Positions 1 to 9,497 of a DNA stretch of 64,000 bases are shown in pieces (the stretch's first letter is position 1; each line of letters starts with the position of its first letter). Below the pieces are notes generated by a model. That model was given only the letters and a program-made list of their open reading frames with translations. It was not told the DNA's origin and ran no database searches. The DNA is from Bacteroidota bacterium (GTDB taxonomy: Bacteria; Bacteroidota; Bacteroidia; Bacteroidales; Dysgonomonadaceae). Location: contig JAMNYO010000125.1 in NCBI GenBank assembly GCA_023622765.1, forward strand, positions 59,472 through 123,471, written 5' to 3'. Made by a program: the position numbers and the translations under genes.

Positions 1-1307
1 AGGGTGTGATCCTTTCGGGTGGCTCTAAGTCGGTTAACGGCCTTGATTCACCGGGTGCTTCTGCTTCATCAGGCGTTGCCCCGTCGGCAGGCGCTTCAAC
101 ATCAGCCGATGTTTCATCGTCGGTGGGCGTTTCCCCCTCAAAGGGGGAACCTTTCTCGTCCAACGTACCCTACCTGTTAGCGACAAAACTAAACGAGCTG
201 TGCGGGAAGTACCCCCTGTTGGTGGTTAGTCCCGAGGGAGATAAGGCAGCCCACGGTAATTTCCCGGTAGAGATACAGGTCCACTCCCCGGAGTTGTTTC
301 ATACCGGGGAGGGACTGAAATTACTGGAAGGCTTCCTGGTGACTTGTGGCGTGAAGAGGGATTGGACCCCCGCGTCTTTTATCGAGACCACCGTGCGGCA
401 GCTCAAGGAGATGTTGGGCGATGACAAGGTGATCCTTGCCCTCTCCGGGGGGGTGGACTCATCGGTCACCGCGGTACTGTTGAATAGGGCTATCGGGAAG
501 AACCTTACCTGTATTTTCGTGGATCATGGGTTGTTGCGAAAGGACGAGTTCGAGACCGTGTTGGAGAACTATGAGCATTTGGGGCTTAACGTGATTGGCG
601 TGGATGCGAAGGAGCATTTCTACCGGGAGCTGCAAGGGGTAACCGATCCGGAGCAAAAACGGAAGATTATCGGGAAAGGGTTTATCGACCTGTTCGAGAG
701 CGAGGCGAAAAAGCTGGAGGGGATCCAATGGCTTGCCCAGGGGACCATCTACCCCGATATCATCGAGTCGATCTCCCTCACCGGTACCACCATCAAAAGT
801 CACCACAACGTGGGGGGACTGCCCGAGAAAATGCACCTGAAGCTATGTGAGCCGCTAAAGATGCTGTTCAAGGACGAAGTGCGCGCGGTTGGGCTGGAGC
901 TTGGGATGGCGCCTCACCTGATTCATCGCCACCCGTTCCCCGGCCCCGGGTTGGGTATCCGTATCTTGGGGGAGATCACCCCGGAGAAGGTACGTATTAC
1001 TCAGGAGGCCGATGCCATCTTTATCTCCCACCTGCGCTCTTCCGGTATGTACGACCGGGTGTGGCAAGCAGCTGCCATCCTGTTGCCGGTTCGGTCGGTG
1101 GGCGTCACGGGTGGCGAACGCACGTATGAGTACACCATCGCCTTGCGGGCCGTGAGCTCCATCGATGCCATGACGGCCGACTGGGTTCACCTGCCTTACG
1201 ACTTTCTGGCGACGGTCTCCAACGAGATTATCCATCAGGTGAAGGGGGTAAATCGCGTGGTGTACGATATCTCTTCCAAGCCGCCCGCGACCATCGAGTG
1301 GGAATAG
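1..1307 (+). CDS. guaA: GMP synthase, 5'-truncated by window edge, degenerate glutaminase domain
   Basis: The gene enters the window already in frame; the first codons read GVILSGG, a conserved stretch inside the class I glutamine amidotransferase half of GMP synthase. From about nt 330 to the stop it is a normal ATP-pyrophosphatase plus dimerization half: P-loop LSGGVDSS at nt 441-464, and the conserved C-terminal end [11 protein letters not shown]. This half makes GMP from XMP, ATP and ammonia. The amidotransferase half is abnormal. The nucleophile motif (G-C-Y-G) and the following roughly 80 residues are absent, replaced by a Ser/Ala/Gly-rich stretch (nt about 40-165). The usual HPE of the catalytic triad reads H-S-P-E (nt 279-293). 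The protein should therefore depend on free ammonia or a separate glutaminase. The true start lies upstream of the window. The family call is secure; loss of glutaminase activity is inferred from missing residues. Confidence 0.9.
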   Translation, partial: GVILSGGSKSVNGLDSPGASASSGVAPSAGASTSADVSSSVGVSPSKGEPFSSNVPYLLATKLNELCGKYPLLVVSPEGDKAAHGNFPVEIQVHSPELFHTGEGLKLLEGFLVTCGVKRDWTPASFIETTVRQLKEMLGDDKVILALSGGVDSSVTAVLLNRAIGKNLTCIFVDHGLLRKDEFETVLENYEHLGLNVIGVDAKEHFYRELQGVTDPEQKRKIIGKGFIDLFESEAKKLEGIQWLAQGTIYPDIIESISLTGTTIKSHHNVGGLPEKMHLKLCEPLKMLFKDEVRAVGLELGMAPHLIHRHPFPGPGLGIRILGEITPEKVRITQEADAIFISHLRSSGMYDRVWQAAAILLPVRSVGVTGGERTYEYTIALRAVSSIDAMTADWVHLPYDFLATVSNEIIHQVKGVNRVVYDISSKPPATIEWE

Positions 1308-1416
1308 GTCGGCCGGTGGATGGAGTGCTGCGGGAGAAGTCACGGCCAGTAGCTGGGTGGCACGGTGGGAGTAAGCCCCGACCGGCAAATGAGGAGCCAT
1401 GGAATTAGAGCGAAGG

Positions 1417-2796
1417 TCACGGCTGCCCTGGTTGCTCTTGCTGTGCCGGCTGCTTAAGCTCGGGGTACGCGATGCGCGTATGGTAGACGGTGAGTAGTTT
1501 GTCGACAAACACCTCCTTGACCGTTTGGATGTCGCGGAACGTCAACGGCGACAATTTAAAGTAGCCTTCCTCTAATTGCGTGTCAATGATTTTCTCTACC
1601 AACCCGCGGATCGATGTTTTGTTATACTCTTTCAAACTGCGTGAAGCCGCCTCCACCGCATCGGCCATCATCAGGATGGCGGTCTCCTTCGAGAAGGGGT
1701 CGGGTCCGGGATACCTGAAGTCGGCCTCGTTGATCTCTTTGCCGGGGTTCGCATTTTTCCACGAGGTGTAGAAGTACTTGGCCACGCTGGTGCCGTGATG
1801 GGTCTCGATGAAATCGATGATCTGCTTTGGCACGTTGTTTTTTTGCGCGATTTTCACCCCATCTTTCACGTGGTTGATGATGATGCGGGCGCTCTCTTCA
1901 AAAGGTAGCCCCGCGTGGGGGTTCATACCTGGTGCCTGGTTCTCAGTGAAGAAGGCCGGGTTCACCATTTTCCCAATGTCGTGGTAGAGGGCTCCCGTAC
2001 GTATGAGCGAAGCGTTGGCACCCAGCTTGCTGGCCGCCGCCATAGCCAGGTTGGAGACTTGCAGCGAGTGTTGGAACGTGCCGGGTGCCTTTTCCGAAAG
2101 TTCTTTCAGCAGCGGCCGGTCGATGTTGGAGAGTTCCACCAGCGTGACCCCCGAGATGAACCCGAATGAGCGCTCCACGAGGTATACCAGCGAGTAGGAG
2201 AAGAGAATCAGGATGAAGTTGATCAGGAAATAGACCAGCATCACCCAGTCGGCCTCCTTCACGGTTCCCTCTTGGTGTAGTACCAGCCCCAGGTAGACCA
2301 CGATATAGGTAAAGAGGATAAAGAAGGAACTTTTTATCAGTTGTGACCGTTCCGACAACTCTTTCAGCACGAAGATGGAGGTCATGGCTGCCAGCATCTG
2401 TATCACGACGAACTCGAACGGGAAAGGCACCATGAGCGAGCTTAGCGTAATGGTCGCGAGGCTCGCGAAGAGGGCGGTACGCGAGTCGATAAAGGTGCGG
2501 ATCATGATGGTCACGATCACGTAGGGGATGATGTAGACGTTGAACAGGTTCAAGCGTACTGTGATCGCGGTGAGCGCCACGAAGAAGACGATAAGCGACA
2601 ACATGAAGAAAACCCGCTTGCGGCGTTTGTATTCCAACGGCCGGTAGTAGAGGAGATAGGTGTAAAAGCTGCCGAGGATCAGCGTTACCAGAAGGAGGTG
2701 ACCCAGGATCTTCGAGGCGTTAGCACCACTTCCACCACTCCGCTCGTCGGATACCCGTTTGAGTGATGAGAGGATGTTGTAGGTGGGGGTATCCAC
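1417..2796 (-). pseudogene. PgpH-type 7TM-HD phosphodiesterase, C-terminal fragment (frameshifted gene)
   Basis: This is the membrane and catalytic part of a 7TMR-HD protein. It has about seven hydrophobic segments (residues 30-215), then an HD domain with HSLQVS, ALYHDIGK, an INHVKDG segment and ETHHG, the metal-binding signature. Relatives such as Listeria PgpH hydrolyse cyclic di-AMP. The listed start is an internal GTG inside the conserved stretch RIIDQGEIVDTPTYN; homology continues upstream to about nt 2828 without a proper start. The missing front half lies immediately upstream in another frame. The two parts together look like one gene broken by an out-of-frame deletion near 2825-2831. 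An expressed two-protein arrangement is possible but unlikely, because no ribosome binding site or natural N-terminus is seen. Confidence 0.8.
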
Positions 2797-3442
2797 GATC
2801 TCCCCCTGGTCGATAATCCGTTGCCCTTTCGTAGACGATGTTTTCGCGGATGTAATCGTTGATGTTCGCGGCTTTTAGCGCGTTGAGCTCGGTCCCTTCC
2901 GGTGCATCCGCGAGCACTTTCTCGTAGGCAGAGCGGATCGTGCAGAAGCTATCGATCTCCCTGGACTCCGCAATGTTCCCCCTCTTTAAGCGCAGGGCCC
3001 CGGTGCGGGAGCCTTGAATACGGTCGTAGTCTTCCGAGCGCATGATGCCGTTCTCGTAGATATCGACCAGCTTTTTGCGTAGGTAGACCTTCAGCTTGGG
3101 AGGGAGTTCGGAAAGCCTGGCGTTCATGTTGACGTCCACGTCAAAGTTGGCCAAGGCGTCCGCTTGTACATCATCGTTGACGGTAAAGTAGGGCTCGTAG
3201 AACTCCAGGATGCTGTCCTGTTCTGCTTTGAGTTGATCAGCCGGCTTATAAATCGGGAAGTCAAAAGGGGCGGTTAACAGGCCATACTGCCACGGCCTCC
3301 CTTCGTCAAATGAGTAGCTGAAACTGCTTTGTTTGGGGAAGATATAGGTAATCAGCAAGATCGCCACGATGAAAATTAGCGGCACAAACAGTCTGGTCCG
3401 GATACGGAACTTTCTCTTTTTCCTTGGTTGGGTTGTGCTCAT
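2720..3442 (-). pseudogene. PgpH-type 7TM-HD phosphodiesterase, N-terminal fragment (frameshifted gene)
   Basis: This is the front half of the same 7TM-HD protein. A basic N-terminus (MSTTQPRKKRKFRIRTR) is followed by one transmembrane segment (residues about 17-36) and the extracytoplasmic 7TMR-HDED domain up to about residue 205 (INDYIRENIVYE). After that the frame is lost and the last 35 residues are nonsense ending at 2720. Intact relatives carry roughly 20-25 more residues between the NIVYE-like segment and KGQRIIDQGE; those residues are missing at the junction. Both a loss of sequence and a shift of frame are therefore seen, which is more than a single-base sequencing error would produce. 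Confidence 0.78.
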
Positions 3443-3559
3443 AGGGACTATTTTTCATCAAATAAACAAAAAAAAAACGATATATCCCCTTTTTCTTTAG
3501 AAAAACCGTGTTAACTTCCAAAAAGCAGTTTTTCTGCTGTAAATTTCAATTAAATAGAC

Positions 3560-3567
3560 TATTTTTG
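3560..3567 (+). promoter_or_regulatory. Bacteroidetes -7 box upstream of the GT4 gene
   Basis: TATTTTTG matches TAnnTTTG and lies 30 bp before the glycosyltransferase start, in an AT-rich gap between divergent genes. No clear TTG at -33 was found. Confidence 0.5.
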
Positions 3568-3597
3568 TAGGGTACTGTATGACGACGAAACTGTGAT

Positions 3598-4668
3598 ATG
3601 AAGAAAAAACTGCTGGTCGATCTTTCATCGCTCAAGAGGATTTATTCCGGATTAGGGCAGATCGCGCTGACGTATGGGTATTACTTCAGAGATCATTACG
3701 ATTCCAGGACTTCGCCGTATGAGTTGACCCTTCTCGTGCCGAAAGCCTACGTGGGCGCCTTCGGTGATGAGGTAAAGTACCTCTCTTCTTCCGGTTCTAT
3801 TAGCTCCCGTGCCCGTTTGCTTTTTGCCCATTACGATGGCTGGCACTCCATCCACCAGTTGAGCCATTTCAAACCGTTTCACAAACGTACCAAGGTGATA
3901 CTGACGATTCACGATTTGAACTACCTGTACGAGAAAGAGAAACGATCGAGGGAACGCTACCACCGGCGCATTCAACGAAAAATCAATCGGGCCACCGCCA
4001 TCGTCTGTATTTCAAACTTCACGAAACGGGAGGTGGAAAGCCGGCTTCAGCTCGGCCAAAAGGAGGTGAAAGTGGTTTACAACCAGGTGCCGACATTGGA
4101 CCCGCGGGTGGCTTTACTCCCTGGGTTCGAGGTCAAATCACCCTTTTTCTTTTCGTTGGGCGTGATCAAGAAGAAGAAGAACTTTCATACGCTGCTCGAC
4201 CTGATGAAGTTGATGCCTGAGAGACACCTCTATATCGTGGGCGACGGGGCTCACGATACGGAGAACGGATATGCGCAGGCTATGCTGAGAAGGATAGAGA
4301 ATGAGCGTATCGCGAACGTATCGTTACTCGACCCCATGTCGCACGCCGAGAAAATATGGATGTACCAGCATTGCGAGGCGTTTTTGTTCCCCTCTCTACT
4401 CGAGGGATTTGGCATACCCGTTATCGAGGCGTTGCAATTTGGGAAACCGGTTTTCGTTTCGAAAGAGACCAGCTTGAAAGAGATCGGGAACCGGTATGCT
4501 TTCTTCTGGGACGATTTCGATCCCCAGTCCATGAAAAAACGGGTTGAAACCGGGTTGGCCGAATTTCACGGCAACGGCCGGTTGGCCGAGGAGGCGAAAG
4601 AGTATGCGAGTTGGTTTTCGACTGATCGACATTTTGAAGAATACGAGGAGCTTTATGCGACCATTTGA
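3598..4668 (+). CDS. Glycosyltransferase family 4 (group 1)
   Basis: A GT-B fold retaining glycosyltransferase, predicted to be cytoplasmic, transferring a sugar from a nucleotide donor during surface polysaccharide assembly. The C-terminal donor-binding domain is clear: FSLGVIKKKKNFHTLL (about residues 186-201), and the E-x7-E region FPSLLEGFGIPVIEAL (about 264-279). The N-terminal acceptor domain includes TIHDLNYLY near residue 102. Length (356) is normal. Its stop overlaps the start of the next gene, a Stealth phosphotransferase, so the two are probably translated together. Donor and acceptor cannot be told from sequence. Confidence 0.88.
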   Translation: MKKKLLVDLSSLKRIYSGLGQIALTYGYYFRDHYDSRTSPYELTLLVPKAYVGAFGDEVKYLSSSGSISSRARLLFAHYDGWHSIHQLSHFKPFHKRTKVILTIHDLNYLYEKEKRSRERYHRRIQRKINRATAIVCISNFTKREVESRLQLGQKEVKVVYNQVPTLDPRVALLPGFEVKSPFFFSLGVIKKKKNFHTLLDLMKLMPERHLYIVGDGAHDTENGYAQAMLRRIENERIANVSLLDPMSHAEKIWMYQHCEAFLFPSLLEGFGIPVIEALQFGKPVFVSKETSLKEIGNRYAFFWDDFDPQSMKKRVETGLAEFHGNGRLAEEAKEYASWFSTDRHFEEYEELYATI

Positions 4669-5599
4669 CGTTGACCTTGTTTACCTGTGGGTGGATGGAA
4701 GTGACCTGGAGTGGCTGGCCAAGAAGAATCGGTTCCTGGGGTTACAGACTCACTTTAGCGAAGAGGCCATTACGAAAGCCCGGAATGCCGATAACGGGGA
4801 ACTGATGTACTCGTTGCGTTCCATGGAGAAGAATGCCCCGTGGATCCGTAAGGTGTTTATCGTGACGGATGAGCAGACCCCACGCTGGCTCGACCTGACC
4901 AACGATAGGGTAGAGGTGGTGGATATACGACAACTGCTACCCCCTGAGTCACTACCTTGCTACAATTCGGTGGTTATCGAGCACTGCCTATGGAAGATAC
5001 CGGACCTGTCCGAACATTTTCTCTACGCGAACGACGATATGTTTTTCCATAAACCGCTTACCCCGAGCTTCTTCTTCACGTTGGAAGGCTATCCCGTGGT
5101 GCGTTTGCAGCAGGCGTTTATGGGAAAGTGGGTGAATCAGTTGAAACGCCGCCTCTCTATCCCCACCAACATTTATCGAAAGACCATCCACTGCGCCGCC
5201 TTGCTGATCGAGGAGAAGTTCGGTAGGTACTACTCGGGAACCCCCCACCACAACATCGACGCGTACCTGAAGTCGGACTACAGGCGGGTATCCGAGGTCG
5301 ATTTCAAGGAGGCGATATCGGCCACGTTAACCCACCACGTCAGGACCGAGGAGGATATACAGCGGATTATTTACCTCTATTACGCGTTGGCGGTCAATCG
5401 CGGGAAATTGCGATACGTGGGGCGGGACGAGTCGTGTAGGATACGGCTGCATAAACCCGATTTCTGGTATTTTATCAACAGGTACAACCCCTCCCTCTTT
5501 TGTCTCAACGATAGTCACCACGCCACCGATGACGACAGGAAACGGGTAGAGCCATTCTTGGTGTCGCTTTTCCCGAAGAAGTCCTCTTTTGAGAAATAA
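4655..5599 (+). CDS. Stealth family sugar-phosphotransferase
   Basis: Stealth proteins transfer hexose-1-phosphate to sugars, building phosphodiester-linked capsule polymers; the human GlcNAc-1-phosphotransferase is a distant relative. Conserved regions are visible in order: CR1 LVYLWVDGSD near the N-terminus; CR2 from ELMYSLRSMEKNAPWIRKVF through YNSVVIEHCLWKIPDL to FLYANDDMFF; the HHNIDAY segment of CR3; and CR4 FCLNDSH near the end. I chose ATG 4655, which overlaps the end of the GT4 gene by 14 bp and puts CR1 near residue 10; a longer frame from 4544 would lie inside the upstream gene. Sugar specificity is unknown. Confidence 0.85.
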   Translation: MRPFDVDLVYLWVDGSDLEWLAKKNRFLGLQTHFSEEAITKARNADNGELMYSLRSMEKNAPWIRKVFIVTDEQTPRWLDLTNDRVEVVDIRQLLPPESLPCYNSVVIEHCLWKIPDLSEHFLYANDDMFFHKPLTPSFFFTLEGYPVVRLQQAFMGKWVNQLKRRLSIPTNIYRKTIHCAALLIEEKFGRYYSGTPHHNIDAYLKSDYRRVSEVDFKEAISATLTHHVRTEEDIQRIIYLYYALAVNRGKLRYVGRDESCRIRLHKPDFWYFINRYNPSLFCLNDSHHATDDDRKRVEPFLVSLFPKKSSFEK

Positions 5600-5767
5600 T
5601 ATCTGCTCAGTAGCGTAACGGTTGCCCCGTGGCATCCGGTGTTTTTTCCAAGAAGTAACCATACCTACTCGGGAGGGTGCTTGTTTTTAGTACCCAAGAG
5701 CACTTGTGTTACCACTCAAATAATGTCGCGTGGAGGTTTTCGCCGTTGAAGACCAACAAAACCCGTT

Positions 5768-6763
5768 TTACAACTCAAAGGTCGACTTCTCGGGCAGGAT
5801 GGTTTCAAACGCCTGCTCAATCTCCGTCATCACCCGCTCGTAATCGCGGATATGCTGGTTGTCGTTAAGGCAAACCAGTTTGTAGCTTTGGTCGTAGAGC
5901 GCTTTAATCGCTTGCTTGGACCGTAACAGCAGCGGAAACATCTTCGTGTCTTGATAGGTGTTATAGGGATTGAAGTGGGAGCGGCAGATTTGCCAGGTAC
6001 GGAATAGCTCCTGCGTGTAATCGTCGTGGCTTCGGAAGCGGTTCTCCGAGACGGCCGTGAGGCGGTCGCCCGCGTATTCCCATACCTCTTCGAAGGTCGA
6101 TTTCAGGTAGGGCTGCGCGTTGTGTGGGGTGATAAGGGTCACGAACTTGCCGTACGGTTTCAGCAGGCGGGTGAGCCTTGATTTTTTCCCGTATGAGGGG
6201 TGAAACCACTTGTCGTGGTCCCGTTTGAGCACCTCCCGTTTATCGAACCGTTCGTTGATGACGCGGATGTTGTTTTTCAAACATTTGGCCCATAGCCCCA
6301 TTCCCGAGTTGTAGCGGAAGGCGGCAATGTCGTTGGGCAGCCCGTCCCGGAAAAACCGCTCTTTTGGAAGGTGGTTGATGATAAAAAAGTCGTCGTTGAA
6401 ATAGACGAACTGGTCGGCTAAGTCGGGTATCTTGTGGAGGTAGATCTCGATAAGGGAAGAGTTGAAAACGGGCAAGAACTTTTCCGGGATATAGTCGGTG
6501 TGGTTCACGAGCTGCAACTTGGGATGGGAGGCGTTGAGCCACTTCGGCTTCTGGTTGCACGTGACGAAATGGACTTTCCTAACCCAGGGGGCGAACTTCT
6601 CCACTCCCCGGAACCAGTACTTTAAGAAACCGTGGTCCCGAAAGCGGGCTTCTGACACCTCGTTCTTGGTGTTGTCGATCTTGCCGGAATATTTGGCGAA
6701 ATCGGCCTTCCATTTCGGGTCGTCCATATCGACCCAGGTTACTACAAAATCAATCTCCATCAC
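5768..6763 (-). CDS. Second Stealth family sugar-phosphotransferase
   Basis: This Stealth protein is convergent with the first and clearly a different member. It has CR1 DFVVTWVDMDDPKW (residues 5-18), the CR2 segments FRGVEKFAPWVRKVHFVT, FNSSLIEIYLHKIPDL and FVYFNDDFF, a CR3-like segment with ITPHNAQPYLKS, and CR4 VCLNDNQH near the end. The start may be ATG 6763 or the adjacent ATG 6760. Upstream there is only a nested palindromic repeat and then gltX on the same strand. The role is probably in capsule or other phosphodiester-linked glycan synthesis with the neighbouring GT4 and Stealth pair; specificity is unknown. Confidence 0.85.
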   Translation of the reverse strand: MMEIDFVVTWVDMDDPKWKADFAKYSGKIDNTKNEVSEARFRDHGFLKYWFRGVEKFAPWVRKVHFVTCNQKPKWLNASHPKLQLVNHTDYIPEKFLPVFNSSLIEIYLHKIPDLADQFVYFNDDFFIINHLPKERFFRDGLPNDIAAFRYNSGMGLWAKCLKNNIRVINERFDKREVLKRDHDKWFHPSYGKKSRLTRLLKPYGKFVTLITPHNAQPYLKSTFEEVWEYAGDRLTAVSENRFRSHDDYTQELFRTWQICRSHFNPYNTYQDTKMFPLLLRSKQAIKALYDQSYKLVCLNDNQHIRDYERVMTEIEQAFETILPEKSTFEL

Positions 6764-6770
6764 TGCTGTT

Positions 6771-6985
6771 GTTTATTGATTCAACTCTCGCATTTGCTTG
6801 TTGTTTGCTTTCAAGCTCGACTGAAGCTCGTTTTGCGACCCATCAGCTGCTTGTTCGCTAAAAGAAAAGAACTCACTATCGCTCAAACAGCTTTTCTTTT
6901 TTAACGCGAACTTCGCAGGATGTGTCCCCACAAAACGAGCTAAGGTCTTCACCTTGAAAGCAAGCAATAGCAGTAATGCAATTTT
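6771..6985 (-). repeat. Nested palindromic intergenic repeat, copy 1
   Basis: An imperfect palindrome with paired segments from outside to inside: GCTTTCAAG...CTTGAAAGC, AGCTCGTTTTG...CAAAACGAGCT, and AAAAGAAAAG...CTTTTCTTTT around the centre. One arm carries GGGGACACATCCTGCGAAG in reverse. Three more copies lie near 17.4, 28.1 and 52.0 kb. The short open frame inside (6773-6967) resembles one in copy 4 only because the DNA is repeated; it is broken in copies 2 and 3. Confidence 0.85.
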
Positions 6986-6992
6986 TTACTTT

Positions 6993-8519
6993 TTAGGCCG
7001 AAAGGGAGAGGGTGTTAATCGCCCCCTCGATTCGGCGGATGGTCTCTCTCTTACCGATCAGCTCGGTAATCACGAATATGGCGGGTCCCTTGGGTTCCCC
7101 CACGATGGCAAGTCGCAACGCGTTCATGATGCCACCCATGTTGAAGCCGTTCTCGCTGATCCACTGCTTCACGACCGTTTCCTGATGGTTGGCGGTGAAG
7201 TTTTCCATTGTCTCGAACAACTCGATCAACTGTCGCATTTGGTCGGGCGTCTCCTCTTTCCACCGCTTGCGGGCCGTCTTCTCGTCGTAGTTCGTCGGGG
7301 CTTCGAAGAAGAAGTATGACTGCTCCCAGAGCTCTTTCAGGAAGTGGACCCTATCTTTGATCAACCCCACTATCCGGGTCACCTTTTCGATGGAGACCGA
7401 GATCCCCTTCTCCTCCAAGGTGGGGTGAAACTGCTTGGCGATTACCAGGTTGGACATGTTTTGGATATACTGGTGGTTGTACCACTTCGCCTTATCGATG
7501 TCGAACTTAGCACCGCTCTTGCTGCACCGCTCGAAGGAGAAGGCTTGGATTAGCTCGTCCAGCGTGAACAGTTCCTGCTCCGTGCCGGGGTTCCACCCCA
7601 GTAGGGCGAGGAAGTTGATAACCGCTTCGGGAAGGTAGCCAGCCTCGCGGTAGCCCATGGAGAGCTGACCCGATGCGGGGTCTTTCCACTCCAGCGGGAA
7701 GACCGGGAATCCCAGGCGGTCGCCGTCTCGCTTGCTCAGCTTCCCGTTTCCTTCCGGTTTGAGCAGGAGCGGTAGATGGGCAAACTTCGGCATGGTTGTT
7801 TCCCAGCCCAGGTTTTGATAGAGCCACACGTGCAGCGGGGCGGAAGGAAGCCACTCCTCGCCGCGAATCACGTGCGTTATTTTCATCAGGTGGTCATCCA
7901 CCACGTTGGCCAGGTGGTAGGTAGGCAGCTCGTCTGCCGACTTGTAGATCACCTTGTCGTCGAGTACCGATGAGTTGATGACCACCTTGCCCCGGATCAT
8001 GTCGTCGACCGCGATCTCTCTGTTGGGCTCAATTTTCACCCGTACCACGTACTGGGTTTTCCGGTCGATCAGCCGCTTGGTCTCCTCTTTCCCTAACGTG
8101 AGTGAGTTGCGCATCTGGCCCCGGGTAGACGCATCGTACTGGAAGTTGGGAACCTCTTTCCTCTTCGCATCCAGCTCCTCGGGGGTGTCGAACGCGATGT
8201 AGGCCGCCCCTCTCTCCAGCAGCCGGTGCACCTGCTCCTTGTAGATCTCACGACGTTGCGACTGCCGGTAGGGTCCATAGTCACCCCCTTCACGGGGACT
8301 CTCATCAAACGGCAATCCCAGCCAGTCGAACGCCTCTTGGATGTACTCCTCCGAGCCTGGGACAAACCGGGTTGAGTCAGTATCTTCTATTCGTAGGATA
8401 AAGTCTCCCCCCCGCTGTTTCGCGAAGAGGTAGTTATATAGGGCGGTACGCACCCCACCGATATGTAGCGGTCCGGTGGGACTAGGTGCAAAGCGAACCC
8501 TTGTCTTTTGTTGTTTCAT
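6993..8519 (-). CDS. gltX: Glutamyl-tRNA synthetase
   Basis: A cytoplasmic class I aminoacyl-tRNA synthetase that charges tRNA(Glu) with glutamate. The HIGH motif appears as [11 protein letters not shown] (residues 12-22) and the KMSKS motif as [11 protein letters not shown] (about 258-268). The rest covers the catalytic core and the helical anticodon-binding domain (about residues 340-508). Length of 508 is normal for the order. ATG 8519 is the natural start, directly before [13 protein letters not shown] 150-bp leader precedes it and contains a copy of the ATGAAACCGACA motif in the same orientation. Confidence 0.97.
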   Translation of the reverse strand: MKQQKTRVRFAPSPTGPLHIGGVRTALYNYLFAKQRGGDFILRIEDTDSTRFVPGSEEYIQEAFDWLGLPFDESPREGGDYGPYRQSQRREIYKEQVHRLLERGAAYIAFDTPEELDAKRKEVPNFQYDASTRGQMRNSLTLGKEETKRLIDRKTQYVVRVKIEPNREIAVDDMIRGKVVINSSVLDDKVIYKSADELPTYHLANVVDDHLMKITHVIRGEEWLPSAPLHVWLYQNLGWETTMPKFAHLPLLLKPEGNGKLSKRDGDRLGFPVFPLEWKDPASGQLSMGYREAGYLPEAVINFLALLGWNPGTEQELFTLDELIQAFSFERCSKSGAKFDIDKAKWYNHQYIQNMSNLVIAKQFHPTLEEKGISVSIEKVTRIVGLIKDRVHFLKELWEQSYFFFEAPTNYDEKTARKRWKEETPDQMRQLIELFETMENFTANHQETVVKQWISENGFNMGGIMNALRLAIVGEPKGPAIFVITELIGKRETIRRIEGAINTLSLSA

Positions 8520-8609
8520 GCAGTTGTTTTACCTTTTTACTATCTGTGTATGAAGTCTTTGATGTTTATAGCGATAATCCTCAAGGGTATTTAATGGCTG
8601 TTTTAACCC

Positions 8610-8622
8610 TGTCGGTTTCATG
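8610..8622 (-). promoter_or_regulatory. ATGAAACCGACA upstream motif (gltX copy)
   Basis: On the minus strand this reads ATGAAACCGACA about 90 bp before gltX. The same 12 bp lie before dapB, before the Gfo/Idh gene at 46.6 kb and before the DegT gene at 59.9 kb, always in gene orientation. Function unknown. Confidence 0.4.
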
Positions 8623-8672
8623 TAATCATTATCCGTTTTTTGTGGTGAACCCCTCGGGGTTGAACATAGCTG

Positions 8673-9497
8673 TTACAAAAATAGAGAAAAATGGTGAGGA
8701 TGTGAAATTTGAGCCAGATATAACCTGGATTCGTTTCCGAGGTTAAAAAGCAGGTCGATAATGCTCAGGTTGGGAAGGAACCCTAACTTTTCACTAAAAA
8801 CCTGGTAGTAGGGGGGCGTGGCAAGGCAGGGAGGGCGTTTCGGGTGAATGGCTTCTCTTAGGTCGATGACGCGCTCATCGGTTTGGTCGCTTTGGTCAAG
8901 TTGTTTACTCTGTTCTGCTTGTCCTTTCCGTTCCTGTTGTTTGCCTCCTTTTGTCTGTCGTTTCCTTTCCAATTTACCGTTTTCTTGAAAAGTTTCTTCC
9001 CCTCCCGGTTGTTGGTTCTCGTTTGGACACTCAATATAGCGGGAGCTGTATGAAACGGGCGTCTCAATGCCGATAAGTCGGCAGACGAGTTGCCGCAGTC
9101 GCTCGTTAAAGTCGTGGAGAAACGGGTTTTTCTCTTCGTAAAAGGGTCTGAAGTCATCCTCGTAATAGGGGAAGAAGGGGGTGGAGTTGTAGGCCGATAA
9201 AATCGCGTTCCAGTGGAGGTGTCGCCAATTGCCGTGATCCGAGATCCGCGTGTCTCTCATGGGGGCGGTGTCACTTTTCGCCTTCTCTACCGGGATGCTT
9301 AACGTCATCGGTCCGTTGGCTCCCGCGATCACGCACCGGTTGCGGTACGACTGCTTTTGGTAATGGTCGTGTACCTCGATCTGGGCGCTATGGGCATGAA
9401 GCAGTGCCGCGTAGTATTCCACGGGAGCGAGGTAAAAGGAGGGCAAGAGTACCCGTGTTACGCGGGGATGTTCGCGTTTCGGAACAGCCGCTTCCAT
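8673..9497 (-). CDS. WbqC family protein with low-complexity insert
   Basis: The N-terminal two-thirds match WbqC-like proteins: LLPSFYLAPVEYYAALLHA (about residues 17-35), the segment YRNRCVIAGANGPMTLSIPV, then ISDHGNWRHLHWNAILSAYNSTPFFPYY. WbqC proteins are linked to polysaccharide or lipopolysaccharide loci but their reaction is not settled. Residues about 158-210 are a Gln/Lys/Glu/Gly-rich insert absent from typical members of about 200 residues. The family's C-terminus (LGFLPNLSIIDLLFNLG) resumes afterwards. The only plausible start, ATG 9497, lies 40 bp inside the 3' end of lepB, giving an overlapping operon dapB-lepB-wbqC, an order common in Bacteroidales. Confidence 0.82.
   Translation of the reverse strand: MEAAVPKREHPRVTRVLLPSFYLAPVEYYAALLHAHSAQIEVHDHYQKQSYRNRCVIAGANGPMTLSIPVEKAKSDTAPMRDTRISDHGNWRHLHWNAILSAYNSTPFFPYYEDDFRPFYEEKNPFLHDFNERLRQLVCRLIGIETPVSYSSRYIECPNENQQPGGEETFQENGKLERKRQTKGGKQQERKGQAEQSKQLDQSDQTDERVIDLREAIHPKRPPCLATPPYYQVFSEKLGFLPNLSIIDLLFNLGNESRLYLAQISHPHHFSLFL

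Noticed and set aside
6773-6967. Short open frame similar to the one at 51906-52112 (shared FVGTHPAK and KKKSCLSD segments)
   Set aside because: Both lie inside copies of the nested palindromic repeat. The frame is interrupted in copies 2 and 3, so the likeness comes from repeated DNA, not from a conserved peptide.
8486-8746. Plus-strand open frame of 86 codons between gltX and wbqC
   Set aside because: It overlaps both neighbouring genes on the opposite strand and has no recognisable features.
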